This document shows, one piece after another, positions 12,401 to 23,865 of a DNA stretch of 64,000 bases. A model generated the notes under the pieces. The model searched no databases. It worked only from the letters and a program-made list of their open reading frames with translations, and had not been told where the DNA came from. The DNA is from Cercospora beticola. Its lineage: Eukaryota > Ascomycota > Dothideomycetes > Mycosphaerellales > Mycosphaerellaceae. The position numbers were made by a program, and so were the translations under genes. The DNA is taken from assembly GCF_033473495.1 (NCBI RefSeq), contig NC_088943.1:1406001-1470000 (forward strand), written 5' to 3'. The number at the start of each line of letters is the position of its first letter. Position 1 is the stretch's first letter.

Positions 12401-12444
12401 CGAAGGGCGTACAACTAGAAGACAAACCCATGGACTTCGACTAG
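9441..12444 (+). CDS. RGD2: Rgd2-type RhoGAP with F-BAR and DEP domains
   Basis: Exons 9441-9486, 9537-9718 and 9772-12444 give 966 residues. The start MSSFATSFW and the splice restoring YAGGLGVLF match this family. Order: N-terminal FCH/F-BAR half (about 1-160), DEP domain (about 204-300), second F-BAR helical half (about 355-455), RhoGAP domain (about 473-690), then a long Ser/Pro-rich disordered tail. In yeast Rgd2 this architecture marks a membrane-bound GTPase-activating protein for Cdc42/Rho5 in polarity and wall-stress signalling (family knowledge). Oddly, the loop that normally supplies the catalytic arginine finger (G-I-F/Y-R) reads SIWLVEV, with Leu at about residue 517. The Lys of the following helix (KLYLLELP, about 556) is kept, but the Arg four residues later is Leu. 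GAP activity is therefore uncertain. Confidence 0.92.
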
Positions 12445-12851
12445 GAGTGGAATCCCGATGGCGTGTCTTCTGGAGCGTGAATCCACCTGTTTTCTGGAGC
12501 GTTAAGCGTGGTGTAGGTTTCAGCAGATATGACTCTATGTAGATAGCATCGACGAATTAGACGCATGCGACGCCAGTGCCACGATATGGTATACATCTGC
12601 ACTCCCACCATTTGTTGAACAGACGAAACTTGGACCACTTGGATGTGAACTGAATCCGATGTCTGCCTCAGGCACTCGGAGATAGCACTGGCGTTAACGT
12701 CTAGCACCTCGCGACTGCTTCCAGAGTCTCTCATGCCACACGAGTTTCTACCAGCTCCAATTACAGCACCATTCTACAAGATTAGGCATTCAAGCTGAAA
12801 GATAAAGCAACTGCAGTCAGAAGTCGGGGCCCGTTGGTCATCAATCCAGCC
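12445..12851. other. intergenic, no gene seen
   Basis: Downstream of the Rgd2-type gene and upstream of the deaminase gene on the same strand. It presumably holds a 3' UTR, terminator and promoter. No distinct motif recognised. Confidence 0.5.
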
Positions 12852-13946
12852 ATGCCCATCGACACTTCATTCGCTCTCAAACTACCCAAGATCGAACTAC
12901 ACGCTCATCTCACAGGCAGCATCAGTCCCGAATGTTTACGTGACATCTGGCTCAAATCAGAAACAAACCTCAAAGACCCATCTATTGCTTTACAACCAAT
13001 TGGAAAACAACACCATGACATTACGACATTCTTCAAGATCTTTGACACGTATATTTACGATCTGGTAAATACTCCCCAAGCAGTGAAACTTTCCACGAAG
13101 AGTGTTTTACAAGCATTTCGAGAAGATGGGGTGAGATATCTAGAATTGCGAACCACGCCACGACGACATGAGAAGACGGGAATGGAAAGGGAAGAATATT
13201 TGGAAGGTGTTTTAGATGCTATTGAGACATTTGAGGGAAGGGATGATATGCCGACATATTTGATCCTGAGTATTGATCGACGCAATACTCTCGAACAAGC
13301 ACTCCATGTTGTGGAATTTGCGGTGAAATATCGATCTCGTGGCGTAGTGGGCGTGGATCTTTGCGGGAATCCTACTGTGGGACCTGTTGAGCATTTGGCT
13401 CCTGCTTTTGAGGAAGCGAAAAGACATGGGTTGAAGGTTACGTTGCATTTTGCTGAAGTGCCGGCTTCGAGTACGGAGGAGGAGATGGAGATGTTGTTGG
13501 AGTGGAAACCTGATCGGATTGGACATGTGATTCATACGACGCCGGTGATTGAGGAGGAGATTGGACGACAGGGGGTGGGGTTGGAATTGTGTTTGAGTTG
13601 TAATGTGCTTGCGAAGATGTTGCCTGGAGAAGGAGGATATGTGGATCATCACTTTGGGAGGTGGAAGGGAAGGGGAAATCCTATTGCGTTATCGGTTAGT
13701 ATCCATATTGCTTCGACAACAGATCCGTTTGAAGTGGCTGACAGAACATAGACAGACGATGTGGGAGTCTTTGGGAGTCCCCTCTCGAATGAATATCAGC
13801 TGGCGGCCCATCATTTTGATCTGAGCAAGACTGAAATAGTCGACCTCAGTCGAAGAGCTATCGATTCAATCTTTGCAGGAGAAGACGAGGAAGCTAGGCT
13901 TCATCGACTACTGGACGATTTCGTTAGCCGCGAATGTGGTGAGTGA
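12852..13946 (+). CDS. adenosine-deaminase-like protein (ADAL/MAPDA type)
   Basis: Exons 12852-13694 and 13752-13946 join in phase 0 to give 345 residues. The first ATG in frame is 12852; the frame is open slightly further, but without ATG. Metal and catalytic residues of the adenosine/AMP deaminase superfamily are visible: HAHL (His17, His19) near the N-terminus, HFAE in the middle (His ligand plus catalytic Glu), GHVIHT (His), and TDDVGVF right after the splice (Asp283, Asp284). Length and the SPLSNEY sequence after TDD fit the ADAL branch, which removes the N6-methylamino group from N6-methyl-AMP (family knowledge), rather than adenine deaminase Aah1. Expected in the cytosol, as a purine-salvage detoxifying enzyme. 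The 57-base intron has a clean GTTAGT donor. Confidence 0.9.
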
Positions 13947-14328
13947 AAACACTCTGGGAGTTTGAAAGATCACAACAGAATGGATTTCCTCGCTCGCAGC
14001 TTGAGTTGGCCAATTTGTGGCATTCGGGGTCTTGTGTTGGCACTCCGATGCCTTCACTCTGGACTTTCGACCAACCACAAATGGAACCTTGAAGACATTA
14101 TGTATCGTGGCCTGGCGATGGACGTGCTCAGAAGGGGACAATTGGTCAATATGTGCGGACCTTACCCTCATGTAACTTCACATCCGGCTAGCCACGGCCA
14201 TCATCGCTTTGAAATCGTGATTGTTGGAGGTGAGAAGGTCGATACACGATGTAGATCGCTGGTCATCATTGAACGATCTGGACTCTCGAGCTAGAGAGGC
14301 TTCAAAAATGTACTCTCGGGTATAGCAT
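13947..14328. other. convergent intergenic region
   Basis: Lies between the 3' ends of the deaminase (+) and RIB4 (-), so it should hold both terminators. No gene or repeat seen. Confidence 0.5.
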
Positions 14329-15017
14329 TTATTCAATGAAGCTCCCTTCATTCCATCCCCGTCTCTTCGCTCCCAACTCAACCGCTGCTGATCCCCAGTC
14401 TTCACCATGATTATGTCCCTTACCCGCAGCATCAATTCCAGCTCTTTCCAACCCTTGCTCTTCCGTTAACAACGTGAGCAGTCCAAAGATCACAGGCACA
14501 CCAAGATCCAACTGGACCTTCATGAGGCCATGCGAAACAGCGTCAGAGATGTATTCAAAGTGCATAGTGCTCCCCTTGATCAATGCGCCAATGGCAATGA
14601 TAGCATCAAAAGGCTCCTTGCTCGGCCCCTCTTTCTTGCCCTCTTTCGCTGTCTGTGTAAGATCGGTGGTGCTGCCGGCGAGGAGATCGGTCGCAGAGGC
14701 GAGAAGGCCTGTGGGTTGGGATTGAGAGGCTTGGAACATCTTCTGGACTGCGTAGGGCAGTTCGTAGGAGCCTGGGACGGTTTGGATGACAATGTTCTCT
14801 TGTCGGACACCGGCGGCTTTGAGCGACTTTAGGGTGCCCTGGAGAAGAGCGTCGATGATTTTTGTGTTCCAGCGGGCGTGGACGATGCCGATGCGCAAGT
14901 TCGCGCCTATGAGAGTCGTGCGTGGTCAGCTTCGTCATTGAGGTTGGAGGGGCTGCTTCATCAGAGCGACATACCATCGTACGTCTTGGCTTCGCCGGGT
15001 CCTTTGAGAGTGGTCAT
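14329..15017 (-). CDS. RIB4: 6,7-dimethyl-8-ribityllumazine synthase
   Basis: Exons 14975-15017 and 14329-14906 give 206 residues; the intron 14907-14974 has a GTATGT donor. The start MTTLKGPGE and the splice into DGANLRIGIVHARWN fit the family. The enzyme condenses 5-amino-6-ribitylamino-uracil with dihydroxybutanone phosphate in the penultimate step of riboflavin synthesis. Recognisable segments are RIGIVHARWN at the start of the fold, VPGSYELPYA in the substrate-binding region, GALIKGSTMHFEYI with the conserved His, and PVIFGLLT. A Ser/Thr/Lys-rich insert of about 30 residues (LLASATDLL to PSKEPF) separates the second and third segments, as in many filamentous fungi. It is the only riboflavin gene here, so no cluster is implied. 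Confidence 0.95.
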
Positions 15018-15412
15018 TGTTCACAATGGCAGTAGAGTAGATAGATGAGGGTAGTGTGAGATTTGACGTAGTGCAGGGAGGATATGCGAGCTCTCCGAAA
15101 TCTGGATCTCGTCAATGGCGAGCACTGGCTGGATGCGGGGCTTGCTTGCGTCGCCAAGGCGAGGGGCGGACCAGGCCGGCGAGCATGTGGAACGACATGT
15201 CTGACGTATGAAGAACACTGGCGTCCTCCACATCTTTCCGATACAAGGCTCAAGGCCAGTGGAAGATTGGTTTGCGAACGAGGTGCTGTACAGAGCAGAC
15301 ATACGGAAAAGCGATGGAACTTTCGACGTTCGTCTGGCATGCAACGCTAAGTAATTCTAGTCTCGGTTCGCTGTCGGGCGCAAGAGTTCATGACGAGCTT
15401 CCTCACATGAGT
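15018..15412. other. intergenic, RIB4 promoter side
   Basis: Sits between the RIB4 start and the PCH2 3' end, both on the minus strand. It should hold the RIB4 promoter and PCH2 terminator. No riboswitch-like or repeat structure recognised. Confidence 0.5.
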
Positions 15413-16903
15413 TCACGCAGTGCCACTCGACTTCACCTGCAGCTCCTCATCGACTGCTGCTTCGAGAGCGGTGACCGCATCATCAAGGGAGTACGTGCTG
15501 CACCATGTGTACATTGCCAGGCCATGTATAGGTAAACGACGCAGTCTCCGTCCACTGAACCCCTCGCACTTCCGAGCTATGGTCCACAATCGTCGACAAG
15601 CTGCTTCCGGCTGCTCATAATACTCAATCTTCATCTGCTCCAACGTTGCAATCGAGGGCTTTTCGGGCTTGGTCGTGCTCCCGTCCTCGGGAGAGGTTTG
15701 CGTACGCTGCTGCGGAGTCTCAGCTGGGGAATCAGCTTCTTTTGGCGATACTGGGTGTGCAGTTCCATCTGGTGCTGCGTCCGCGACAAGCGCGTTCAAG
15801 CAGGACCGGAAGATGTTGTAAATCGCTGACTGAGACGGGCTAGGCACGAACTGCTTGATATCGACTCGATCGAGAAATGCTGGATCCTGGTCGCAGCCAT
15901 CAGTATTACTCGTGGTACCAGAAAGACGCATCGTCACTCACAATCGCACCAAGAAGATTGCTCGTGCACAGCACGACAATGTTGGGCAGCGCTCTGAGAC
16001 GATCAAGCGCAGTGAGTAATTGGTTGGTCGCCCGAACTCCGTCGCTACACTCGCCACCAGCATTGGCCTTTTCTCGCGAGCCGGCAATGGTCTCAATTTC
16101 GTCAATGACAACACAAACCAGCGTCGTAGAAGATTGTGCCATGCCGTGGATCTTGTCGAACAGTGAAGTGATAAGCTTGCCACTTTCGCCAAAGTACTTG
16201 GAGAGCATCGCTGTCGTGTTGACTTCCATGAGTACGGCCTGAGAAAACATACCCGAGAGTCGGATGCTGAGCTTCTGCGCCAGTGCGCGGCACAGAGTAC
16301 TCTTGCCGCTACCTGGAGGCCCATGACTGCATTACAGATCAGACCGTGTTCGGGCTTGAGATTGATGACAGCCTTCACTTACAGCAGACAGAGCCGATTC
16401 CAATTGAACAAGCTCAGATTGAGCCCAGGCTGCTTCATCACAACCAACATCCGGCAGAGGTAGCGTAGCAGCTGCGAAGGAAGACGATCACCATAAATCA
16501 GCGAGCTCCACTCATCTTTCAGAGCCACATGAGGCAGAGGCAGAATGCGTGTCTGCGAGACCTCATCTTCAGCTGCAAACTGGCTGATTCTGCGACGTGG
16601 TCGAGCTTCTTCGAAGGCTCGGAGTGTGTAGATGACGACGTCTAGTTGGACCTCATTCAGGACGTAACAGTTTCCTTCTTGCGGCGGACCAGTGTAGTCT
16701 GCGACGTCTATTCGGGCGATCAGGTGCGCGTGTGCGATGTCTTCGTATCCGGAAATTTCTTGGTCAAGCTTCAAGCCCCAGTATTGTTTGTGCAAGAACT
16801 GCGTGATGGCTGTTCGGATGTCTTTCAGTGCCTGAGCCGAGACAGCGCTGGTCATGAGAACCTCAATGTGTAAAGTCGGGCTCAAGAGCCCCATGCTTGC
16901 CAT
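15413..16903 (-). CDS. PCH2: Pch2/TRIP13 AAA+ ATPase (pachytene checkpoint)
   Basis: Exons 16383-16903, 15942-16326 and 15413-15886 give 459 residues. Introns 16327-16382 and 15887-15941 have GTAAGT and GTGAGT donors. The first splice rebuilds the Walker A loop CLLHGPPGSGKSTL (Lys about 182). Walker B is VCVVIDEIE (Asp/Glu about 249-250), followed by a TSN sensor motif (CTSNLLG) and, after the second splice, DPAFLDRVDIKQFV with the arginine-finger region. The C-terminal part carries GFSGRRLRRLP (sensor-2 type). Pch2/TRIP13 remodels HORMA proteins (Hop1, Mad2) in meiosis and the spindle checkpoint (established for the family). A low-complexity insert of about 50 residues rich in Pro, Thr and Glu sits between the ATPase core and the C-terminal lid. 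Human TRIP13 has 432 residues, so length is normal. Confidence 0.92.
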
Positions 16904-17384
16904 TCTGCCGTCGACGACACTTCGTGCTGTGGTGTTCTCTTGAAGGTAGGGCGGAAGTTGAAGAGTGACTTGATGTTAAATTTGGTCCAGGCTGCAGACT
17001 TCCCCATGGCGCCTTCCTCGCCACCTCATGATCGCGTAAAGAAGGAATGCGCGCGCTCACCTGCGCCGCAAAGGCTCTGACAGATCTGCTTGCGTGTGAA
17101 AGCACGGCTTGCGACCGCAGATAGTGAGTATTTCTTTCTCGCACGTGGACGATGTGGCCACCCGCTCACTGCAATGCTACAACCGCCTCGTGCTAAACAC
17201 CTCAAATCGCGATCGAAAAATAATCCATCCCATGCATCAATACGAAACGGCAGGCTCGAAGCCTTTGACCCTTCAGAACAGAACGCCAGCATGCCTCGTC
17301 TCATCATCCTTCATCCAACGCCTGTACACTGCCCATATTCAATTGCATGGCAGACTCAAGCTCCGACACAGAGTGCAAACCGCA
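16904..17384. promoter_or_regulatory. PCH2 upstream region and BRN1 terminator
   Basis: No gene seen. Both neighbours are on the minus strand, so the segment should contain the PCH2 promoter and the 3' end of BRN1. No distinct element recognised. Confidence 0.45.
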
Positions 17385-19912
17385 TCATATATCGCCCTCC
17401 GCAATGATGGCGCCGAAGTCTTTCCGCACCGTCAAGTCGGTCCAGTCATCCACGTTCTCAATTACCAGCCCCTTTTCGTTTGCGAGATGCAACAGACAAA
17501 TGAAACCATATGATGTGCTGATGTCGCTCATTTGTTGCTTTGGATAAACATGTTGCAGGTTGTTCATGATGTCTGTGAACCGCAGCGTCGACTTGTCGTC
17601 AAAGGAAAGAGCTGGAATGGATGGTCGTGCGGCTGGAGTTTGCGGCGCTGGCCTAGAAAAGATGGTCAGTATCACAAATCGTGAAGCGGTGGTTCCCCGA
17701 GCCACAGAGGAAATAACATCAGGGTGCCTCCAATGCTCAAGGTTCCCGGGAAGAGATGTACTGACCTTTGTTCGAAGCCAATTCCCCGCCACATTTCTTC
17801 CTTTAGTCGCCTCACATCGACCTTCTTCGCCACACGAGCATACTGTACATATTCAGGTCGAGACCGCCGTGACTGGGCCACAAGATTGGCACCAAAAGCG
17901 TCTCCGCTGGCGCCTCCCTCGGTCGGCCCAGCGACGCTGTCAATGCCAGCACCAATTGGACCTGCAGCGTCATCTGCGCCAGGAGAAAAGTGCTCTCGAG
18001 CATCTGCGAAGTCATCGTCGTCGTCATCCATTGGCCCGCCAGCCATTGGCAGTCCATCGTCCTGGAAGAAGTTGGCATCGTAGTCGCCCTGTACAACATC
18101 GTCCGAGTCCATTGGATGAGGACGTTGCGCGTCTTCCGCCCCATGCGCCGCCCAATACGCCTCATCTACCTCTCCAGCTCCTTGAGGACCGGATCTTCGT
18201 GCTCCCATTTTAGCCTTGGGTTTCAAGAACAGTTTGAGGAGGTCCTTTGAGTTGAAATGTTTGTCGTCCGGAAGCAGATTTCGATCCTTGCTCTTCCATT
18301 CCTTCTTCGGCAACGATATACTGCTGTTGTTTGGCGCACTCGTGTACAGCAAATTCGCCAAGTCTTGTGACATTGGCGCCGCAAAGTCGATCTCGAACGG
18401 CTCTTTCTCCTTGCGCGTTCGTGTAGGCTTGACCGTATTGGCCTCTTTTATGCGTGCGATTTTCCAGTGCTCAGGTCCGGCCCAATTCTTTTGCAGCGCG
18501 TTGTCGAAGTAATTCAAGATATTTTCTTGATCGTGCGGCCGATGCTGGAGCGTCACTCCGTACGTGTTGCTGCTCGTATCAAACACGCCCACTTCTGCGG
18601 CGGGATCATCTCCAGCGTCTGGGCCAGTTGAAGCGTCATATACGCGCATTTGAGGCTGTAGTGCAGCGTCTCGTGCCCACGCTTCGCCGCCTTCACCGAA
18701 TCCAACATCTGCGGGCATATCGAATCCCATAGGGCCTTCGTCATCGTCGTCGCCAAAAGCTGCGATCTGCTCATTCGAGTCCGCGCCTTGGTCCTCGCTG
18801 CTGGTCTCAGGATGCTCGTCTCGCCAGTTCTCCGGTGCTTTAAGGAAGGGCAGATCGAGCGATCCATCGCCGCCCGCCCCGAGCTCGAATGTTTTGAGCG
18901 ATGGGCAAATATCTTGCGTGTCCAGTGCAGTCAGATCGGGGAAGAATCGTGCGCCCAAGGCAGTAACGTCCACAATACCGTCTTCGTGTTCCTGTATTTG
19001 TGCTTCGATCGTCGACTTGTCCTCGTTGTCGCCCTCAGGCTCCATGCTATCCCTTCGAGTGTCGTCCGTATCCGCATCCTGCGCATCATCACTGCTGTCA
19101 AACACAATCCGTCCTGTGCTGTCGATTGACAAATGATTCATGAGAAGGCCTTTCGCACCACCCTCATCAAAGTCTGCCGCAGCCTTTTTGAACAATGGGT
19201 CCACAGAAAATTCCAACTCCATCTTCTTGAGCTTCAGCGTATCCAATGAAGTCGCAAGAGTGGCCTCAGCAGATCGTTGCGCCTTCTTCTTGCCCTTTTT
19301 CTTCGTCCCATCCTCGTTCTCATCGTCCTCGTCCTCCTCGGCACCATCCTCCACTTCTCCGCCCTTCCGCTTCTTGTTGCCGCTGTCTGCCAATCCGCTC
19401 AGCAGCTTTCCGGTCTCTGTGGCCACACTATCCACTCGGCTTGTGTAGATCTTGACACACCCGTCCAGGGTGCAACTCGCCTTCTGGAAATTCACGCCGT
19501 TGCCCTCTTTCAGTAGGCTCATGTCGTGGAAGTAATCGATCAGGGCGAAGTCCCACGAATTGTTCGCGTTGATCTTGTTGTCGGTCGCCATCTTCATCCA
19601 CGTCTCGAAATTGGCCAGAATGGGCACCCGCTTCATCGGCGTTACATGGTCTCCTCGCGCTGCATATGGGTCATCGTCGTCGCCGGCGGGCGTCGCGGGA
19701 TCTCCTTCGCCTCTCCCCAGCGACTTCCGCTTGCGCTGGGGCGTAGTCGCGGCGGCTTTGAGGGACGACATCTGGCGCGAATGCAAGGCTTTGCGGTTCT
19801 GCAGGCGCTGGGCCTTCTCCTCGTCGTCGTCGTTGAGCGGAATCAGCACTCCCTTCACGGGCGACGGGGCGTAGCTGGCCGAGGCGCCGCCAGTCGCGCG
19901 CACACGAGGCAT
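17385..19912 (-). CDS. BRN1: condensin subunit Brn1/CAP-H (Barren kleisin)
   Basis: Exons 17766-19912 and 17385-17652 give 804 residues. The frame is open further upstream to a Met at 19984, but MPRVRATGG is the family-like start. The intron 17653-17765 rejoins GIGFEQR to PAPQTPAARPS. The N-terminal Barren region shows FETWMKMATDNKINANNSW then FALIDYFHDM and LDGCVKIYTSRVDSVATETGKLL. Acidic linkers follow, then the C-terminal winged-helix part LRFTDIMNNLQHVYPKQQM. It bridges the Smc2/Smc4 heads and recruits the HEAT subunits, compacting mitotic chromosomes (family knowledge). The gene is divergent from the exchanger gene, with 635 bases between starts. Fungal CAP-H is about 750-900 residues, so the model looks complete. 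Confidence 0.95.
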
Positions 19913-20547
19913 GGTGGAGGAGGAAGGGAGCGGTGGTCGTATCGTGCAGCAGAATGGATGCGACTCGCTACGTCGGCTCAACACCGCGTCCTACACACAA
20001 TCATGCAGGGGTCGTGCTTCTGCGACGTGCGTGTTTACAACTTTACGTCCGTGTAAACAAAACGGCGAAGGGTCCGGTCGCCAAGGTCGGCACCTGTCGT
20101 GTCGTGCCACTGCAGACGATTCTCCGGATGTGAGACGAGCGCGCCGCGGAGCAGAACTGCCGGCAGCGACGACAGCACTTCCTCACCGCACGCTCTCACC
20201 GCCGTCACCATGCGCACCGCTCTGGCCAGCGGAAATGTGCGGCGCGACGCGAGACAGCCCACGCGTGGCGGCGCGTGCCTGAGGGATGCCTGAATCGAAG
20301 ATCTGCCACGTCGGCGAGCACTGATGACGCCGTGGGTGGCGGTGCACTTATCTTGCTTGCTGGCTCACTTCCATCGACCGTCCCGGAGGGCACCACTCGC
20401 CAGCTCTGCGGTCTCTGTACTGCGCCCGCACTGCGCCGAACCCTCGACACCCGCGATGCGCAGTAGTCGCCTCGACGCCTCTCGCGCCCCTCTTTATTGC
20501 TATCGCCTCCCCTGTCGACCGTCCGAGCGGAAGATGCGTCCTCCATC
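19913..20547. promoter_or_regulatory. BRN1/exchanger divergent promoter region
   Basis: Separates the start codons of the condensin gene (-) and the cation exchanger gene (+), so it should carry both promoters. No gene with supporting features is seen; open frames on both strands are incidental. Confidence 0.5.
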
Positions 20548-23500
20548 ATGGCGAAACCTGCCCGCGAACACCACAAGCCTCGTCCGCCCACACGCCTAGC
20601 CTCGCGGCCGAAATACCGCGCTGCTCGCGCTTTCTACATCTTCCTCTGCATCGCGACCTGCTTGGCCGCCTACTCCCTCTTCTCCCATTCCTATGGACCA
20701 TCTGCCGGATATCGAGAGCGAGCGCTGTACACCCGCAATGTCGAAACCCCGCTCAAGCCTCTGAGCAGCGACGAGGAGTGCCGACTGGTGCACACCGCAG
20801 TGGACCAATGTGCCTACATTCGCGCCCACTGCCCTGCCGATGAGGGTGGTTTCACCGCCTACCTGGAGCTGTACTTCTGCCGACTGCACAACGCGAAGCC
20901 CGTGGCCTTCCTGGTCCTGGTCTCATGGCTGGGCGTCCTCTTCTCCACCATCGGCATCGCCGCCAGCGATTTCTTCTGCATAGACCTCAGCACTATCTCA
21001 GGAATCCTCGGCATGAGTGAGAGCGTGGCCGGCGTAACGTTTTTGGCCTTTGGCAACGGCAGCCCCGATGTCTTTTCGACCTTCGCTGCCATGAGCACCG
21101 ACAGCGGGAGTCTGGCTGTCGGCGAGCTCTTTGGAGCTGCAGGCTTTATTACCGCCGTCGTGGCGGGCTCGATGGCCCTCATCAGACCATTTCATGTGGC
21201 TCGAAAGAGCTTCATACGCGACGTGGGATTCTTCACCGTGGCCGCTGCATTCAGCATGGTGTTTTTGTGGGATGGGAGACTCCACTTCTGGGAGTGTGCG
21301 TCTATGGTGGTGTACTACATTTTCTATGTGGCATTCGTCGTGGGCTGGCACTGGTGGTTGGGGCGCAAGAAGCAAAGAAGAGAAAAGGAAGCCGCGGTGC
21401 GAAGCCATTTCGTACCTGTGGAGGACGAGCTGGACAATGAGTATGAAGAATATCGTGATGATCCAGACGAAGCTCCGGATTCGAGCAGGCCTAGCATTTC
21501 TAGAGGTGCGTCGCGCGAGGATTGGGCCGCGCTCGAGGCGGGTTCATCACGACGTGCGGACGACGGAGACGAGGATGTAGAGGAAGAAGAGCGAGATAAG
21601 TGGATGAGCGAGTTGGCAAGCAACATGCGCTTGACGAGGCCGACCCGCTCCAGGAGGAACACCGTCACACCAGTGCGGCCGTCACTTGTGGGCGCTCTGG
21701 AATTCCAATCAGTACTCAAGTCGCTGCAAAAATCTCGCAATATACAGACGATCCCTCTGGACTCGCGCAGATACTCCGACGATCCAACATTCACCACTGC
21801 TCAGCAGCAGGAGCAGTTATCATCGACCTCTGACCCCGCAGCTCGGCCGCCATACGAAATTTTGGTGACGACGGAGGACGACGAACCTCATGCAGTACAG
21901 CCCCATATCGAACAGCGTGAATTGGAGGTGCCACATTCGGCGCCAGCTGGGCGTACCAGAGCAGTGTCCGCAAATGATGCAGCAGCCTTACGTGTCAACC
22001 CCGACTTGCAGAAATTGAGTCCGATACCATCGTCAGAGAATCTTGCGCATCTGGACAGATCTATGCACAAGAAAACGAACAGTCTCACCGTGCCGTCTGT
22101 GGACGGCGCCCACGCACCGGCGTCTCCACTGCTCCAAATCGAGCCGGCTTCTCCACGAGGAGATGCTCCCGTACAGCGTCAACGATCGAAGACCGACGTC
22201 CGACCATCGCCCGCGCTCTTGACGCCAGAAGACGCCAGAGGACGACCCAGCGCTAATAGCGATTATTTCTACAGCTCCGCCAGGCAAGATCGCAGCTCCT
22301 CTGCCGAAGATCGGTCACAGCCAGCACGTGTGCCCAGCGCTAGAACACTGCTCAAGATCATCATACCTGGCAAAGATAGATCTCCAGGCTCTTCGCGAAG
22401 CACATCTCCGTTCCCGGCGTACCGAGACTTCCCATCACCGTCAGTGACTGGCAGCGATCGGTCTCCATTGAGCACCCGAGCGCCAAGCATGTTCTCTGCT
22501 GCGCCACAGCTATCCAGCATCGTTTCGCCAGAGTCCATTGCTGCAGATGAGAGTGCAGAACAAGAACGGCCCCGTCGCCCAGATAGGCTTGCGAGAATAT
22601 GGCCGTACAGTGTGTTGCCTCCTCCCGGGGTCATGATTCAAGCTCTATTCCCGACTATCTATCATTGGGGCGAGAAGACATGGTACGGGAAATGCCTCGG
22701 TGCTGTTGCCGCGCCGAGTGTGTTTCTCTTGACCATCACCCTGCCAGTGGTAGAGAACGAGAAGGAATCCGAGACCAGCGGGTCAATCTCGGAGCATCCT
22801 CACAAAGACATGAGCTGGGACTCAACGCGTTCGAGAAGCAATACCGCACTGCTCACGCCAACCTCAGGAGGGATACAAGGGCTGACTCCAGAATGGATGC
22901 ATGATCCAGAAACGCCTCATCCGCATGGTGTTGAAACGCAGGGCGTCACCGGACATGGATCGTCGGCCAGTGCTGCGGTCCACGCAGAGCAATCGTATCA
23001 CACCAAGTCAGGTGCGATTTCTTCACATCACGGCTCTATCGTTGCAGAACCACGAACATTGGATAACACGCAGCCTGGCGATCTTGAAAGTGCCCCAGAG
23101 CTGTGGAATCGCTGGTTGACGCTGATACAACTCTTCACGGCTCCGATTATGATCGTACTCTCGATTTACATCCAGGCGCCAGATGGTCTGCCAACTTCAT
23201 GGCTTGTCAGAGCCATTCTCATCTGCCTACTCGTATCATTGGTGCTGCTCGTGCCAATACTGTTGACCACGACACCATACCATCTACCGGAACCATATAG
23301 GATAATATTGTCCCTCGCTGGATTTGTCGTCGCCATCGCCTGGATATCAGCGATCGCCGCACAAGTGGTGGGGGCGCTCAAGGCCTTGGCTGTCATCCTG
23401 AACATGTCGCACGCGATCATGGGCCTTACGATCTTCGCAGTGGGCAATTCTTTGGGAGACCTCGTTGCTGACGTGACGGTGGCGAAGCTTGGATACCCTG

Positions 23501-23865
23501 TCATGGCTCTATCTGCCTGCTTCGGCGGTCCCATGCTCAACATCCTCCTTGGTATAGGATTGAGCGGATCGTATATCTTGATCAAAGGCGCAGAAAGACG
23601 ACATGAGAAGCACCCTGGCAAACATCTCAAGTTTCATTCATATCACATGGAAGTCAGCAAAACACTCATCGTCAGCGGCATCACATTGTTGCTCACACTG
23701 GTGGGACTATTGATCGCAGTACCGCTCAACAAGTGGGTTCTGAGCAGGAAGATCGGTTGGTGCTTGATCGCGCTATGGACCGTGAGCACAATATTTAACG
23801 TCGTCATTGAAGTGACGGGAATCCTTGGGGGCGCAGAGAGCATTTTTCACATTGGACATAGCTGA
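20548..23865 (+). CDS. cation/calcium exchanger of the CaCA superfamily (NCLX/CCX type)
   Basis: Single exon of 1105 residues, starting at the ATG of MAKPAREHH. A first hydrophobic segment (about 28-45) is followed by a Cys-containing lumenal stretch (EECRLVHTAVDQCAYIRAHC) and a first membrane bundle. That bundle holds the alpha-1 repeat FLAFGNGSPDVFS (GNGSPD about 169-174). A large disordered loop (about 275-690), acidic at first then Ser/Pro-rich, separates it from the second bundle. The alpha-2 repeat is FAVGNSLGDLVAD (GNSLGD about 966-971). The paired GNGSPD/GNS(I/L)GD motifs define the NCLX/CCX branch, related to yeast YDL206W. It probably exchanges Ca2+ for Na+, K+ or H+ at an internal membrane. 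Substrate and location are inferred. Confidence 0.9.
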   Translation: MAKPAREHHKPRPPTRLASRPKYRAARAFYIFLCIATCLAAYSLFSHSYGPSAGYRERALYTRNVETPLKPLSSDEECRLVHTAVDQCAYIRAHCPADEGGFTAYLELYFCRLHNAKPVAFLVLVSWLGVLFSTIGIAASDFFCIDLSTISGILGMSESVAGVTFLAFGNGSPDVFSTFAAMSTDSGSLAVGELFGAAGFITAVVAGSMALIRPFHVARKSFIRDVGFFTVAAAFSMVFLWDGRLHFWECASMVVYYIFYVAFVVGWHWWLGRKKQRREKEAAVRSHFVPVEDELDNEYEEYRDDPDEAPDSSRPSISRGASREDWAALEAGSSRRADDGDEDVEEEERDKWMSELASNMRLTRPTRSRRNTVTPVRPSLVGALEFQSVLKSLQKSRNIQTIPLDSRRYSDDPTFTTAQQQEQLSSTSDPAARPPYEILVTTEDDEPHAVQPHIEQRELEVPHSAPAGRTRAVSANDAAALRVNPDLQKLSPIPSSENLAHLDRSMHKKTNSLTVPSVDGAHAPASPLLQIEPASPRGDAPVQRQRSKTDVRPSPALLTPEDARGRPSANSDYFYSSARQDRSSSAEDRSQPARVPSARTLLKIIIPGKDRSPGSSRSTSPFPAYRDFPSPSVTGSDRSPLSTRAPSMFSAAPQLSSIVSPESIAADESAEQERPRRPDRLARIWPYSVLPPPGVMIQALFPTIYHWGEKTWYGKCLGAVAAPSVFLLTITLPVVENEKESETSGSISEHPHKDMSWDSTRSRSNTALLTPTSGGIQGLTPEWMHDPETPHPHGVETQGVTGHGSSASAAVHAEQSYHTKSGAISSHHGSIVAEPRTLDNTQPGDLESAPELWNRWLTLIQLFTAPIMIVLSIYIQAPDGLPTSWLVRAILICLLVSLVLLVPILLTTTPYHLPEPYRIILSLAGFVVAIAWISAIAAQVVGALKALAVILNMSHAIMGLTIFAVGNSLGDLVADVTVAKLGYPVMALSACFGGPMLNILLGIGLSGSYILIKGAERRHEKHPGKHLKFHSYHMEVSKTLIVSGITLLLTLVGLLIAVPLNKWVLSRKIGWCLIALWTVSTIFNVVIEVTGILGGAESIFHIGHS

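Noticed and set aside
17560..18213. 217-codon + strand frame opposite BRN1
   Set aside because: Overlaps confirmed condensin exons and its intron; no independent features.
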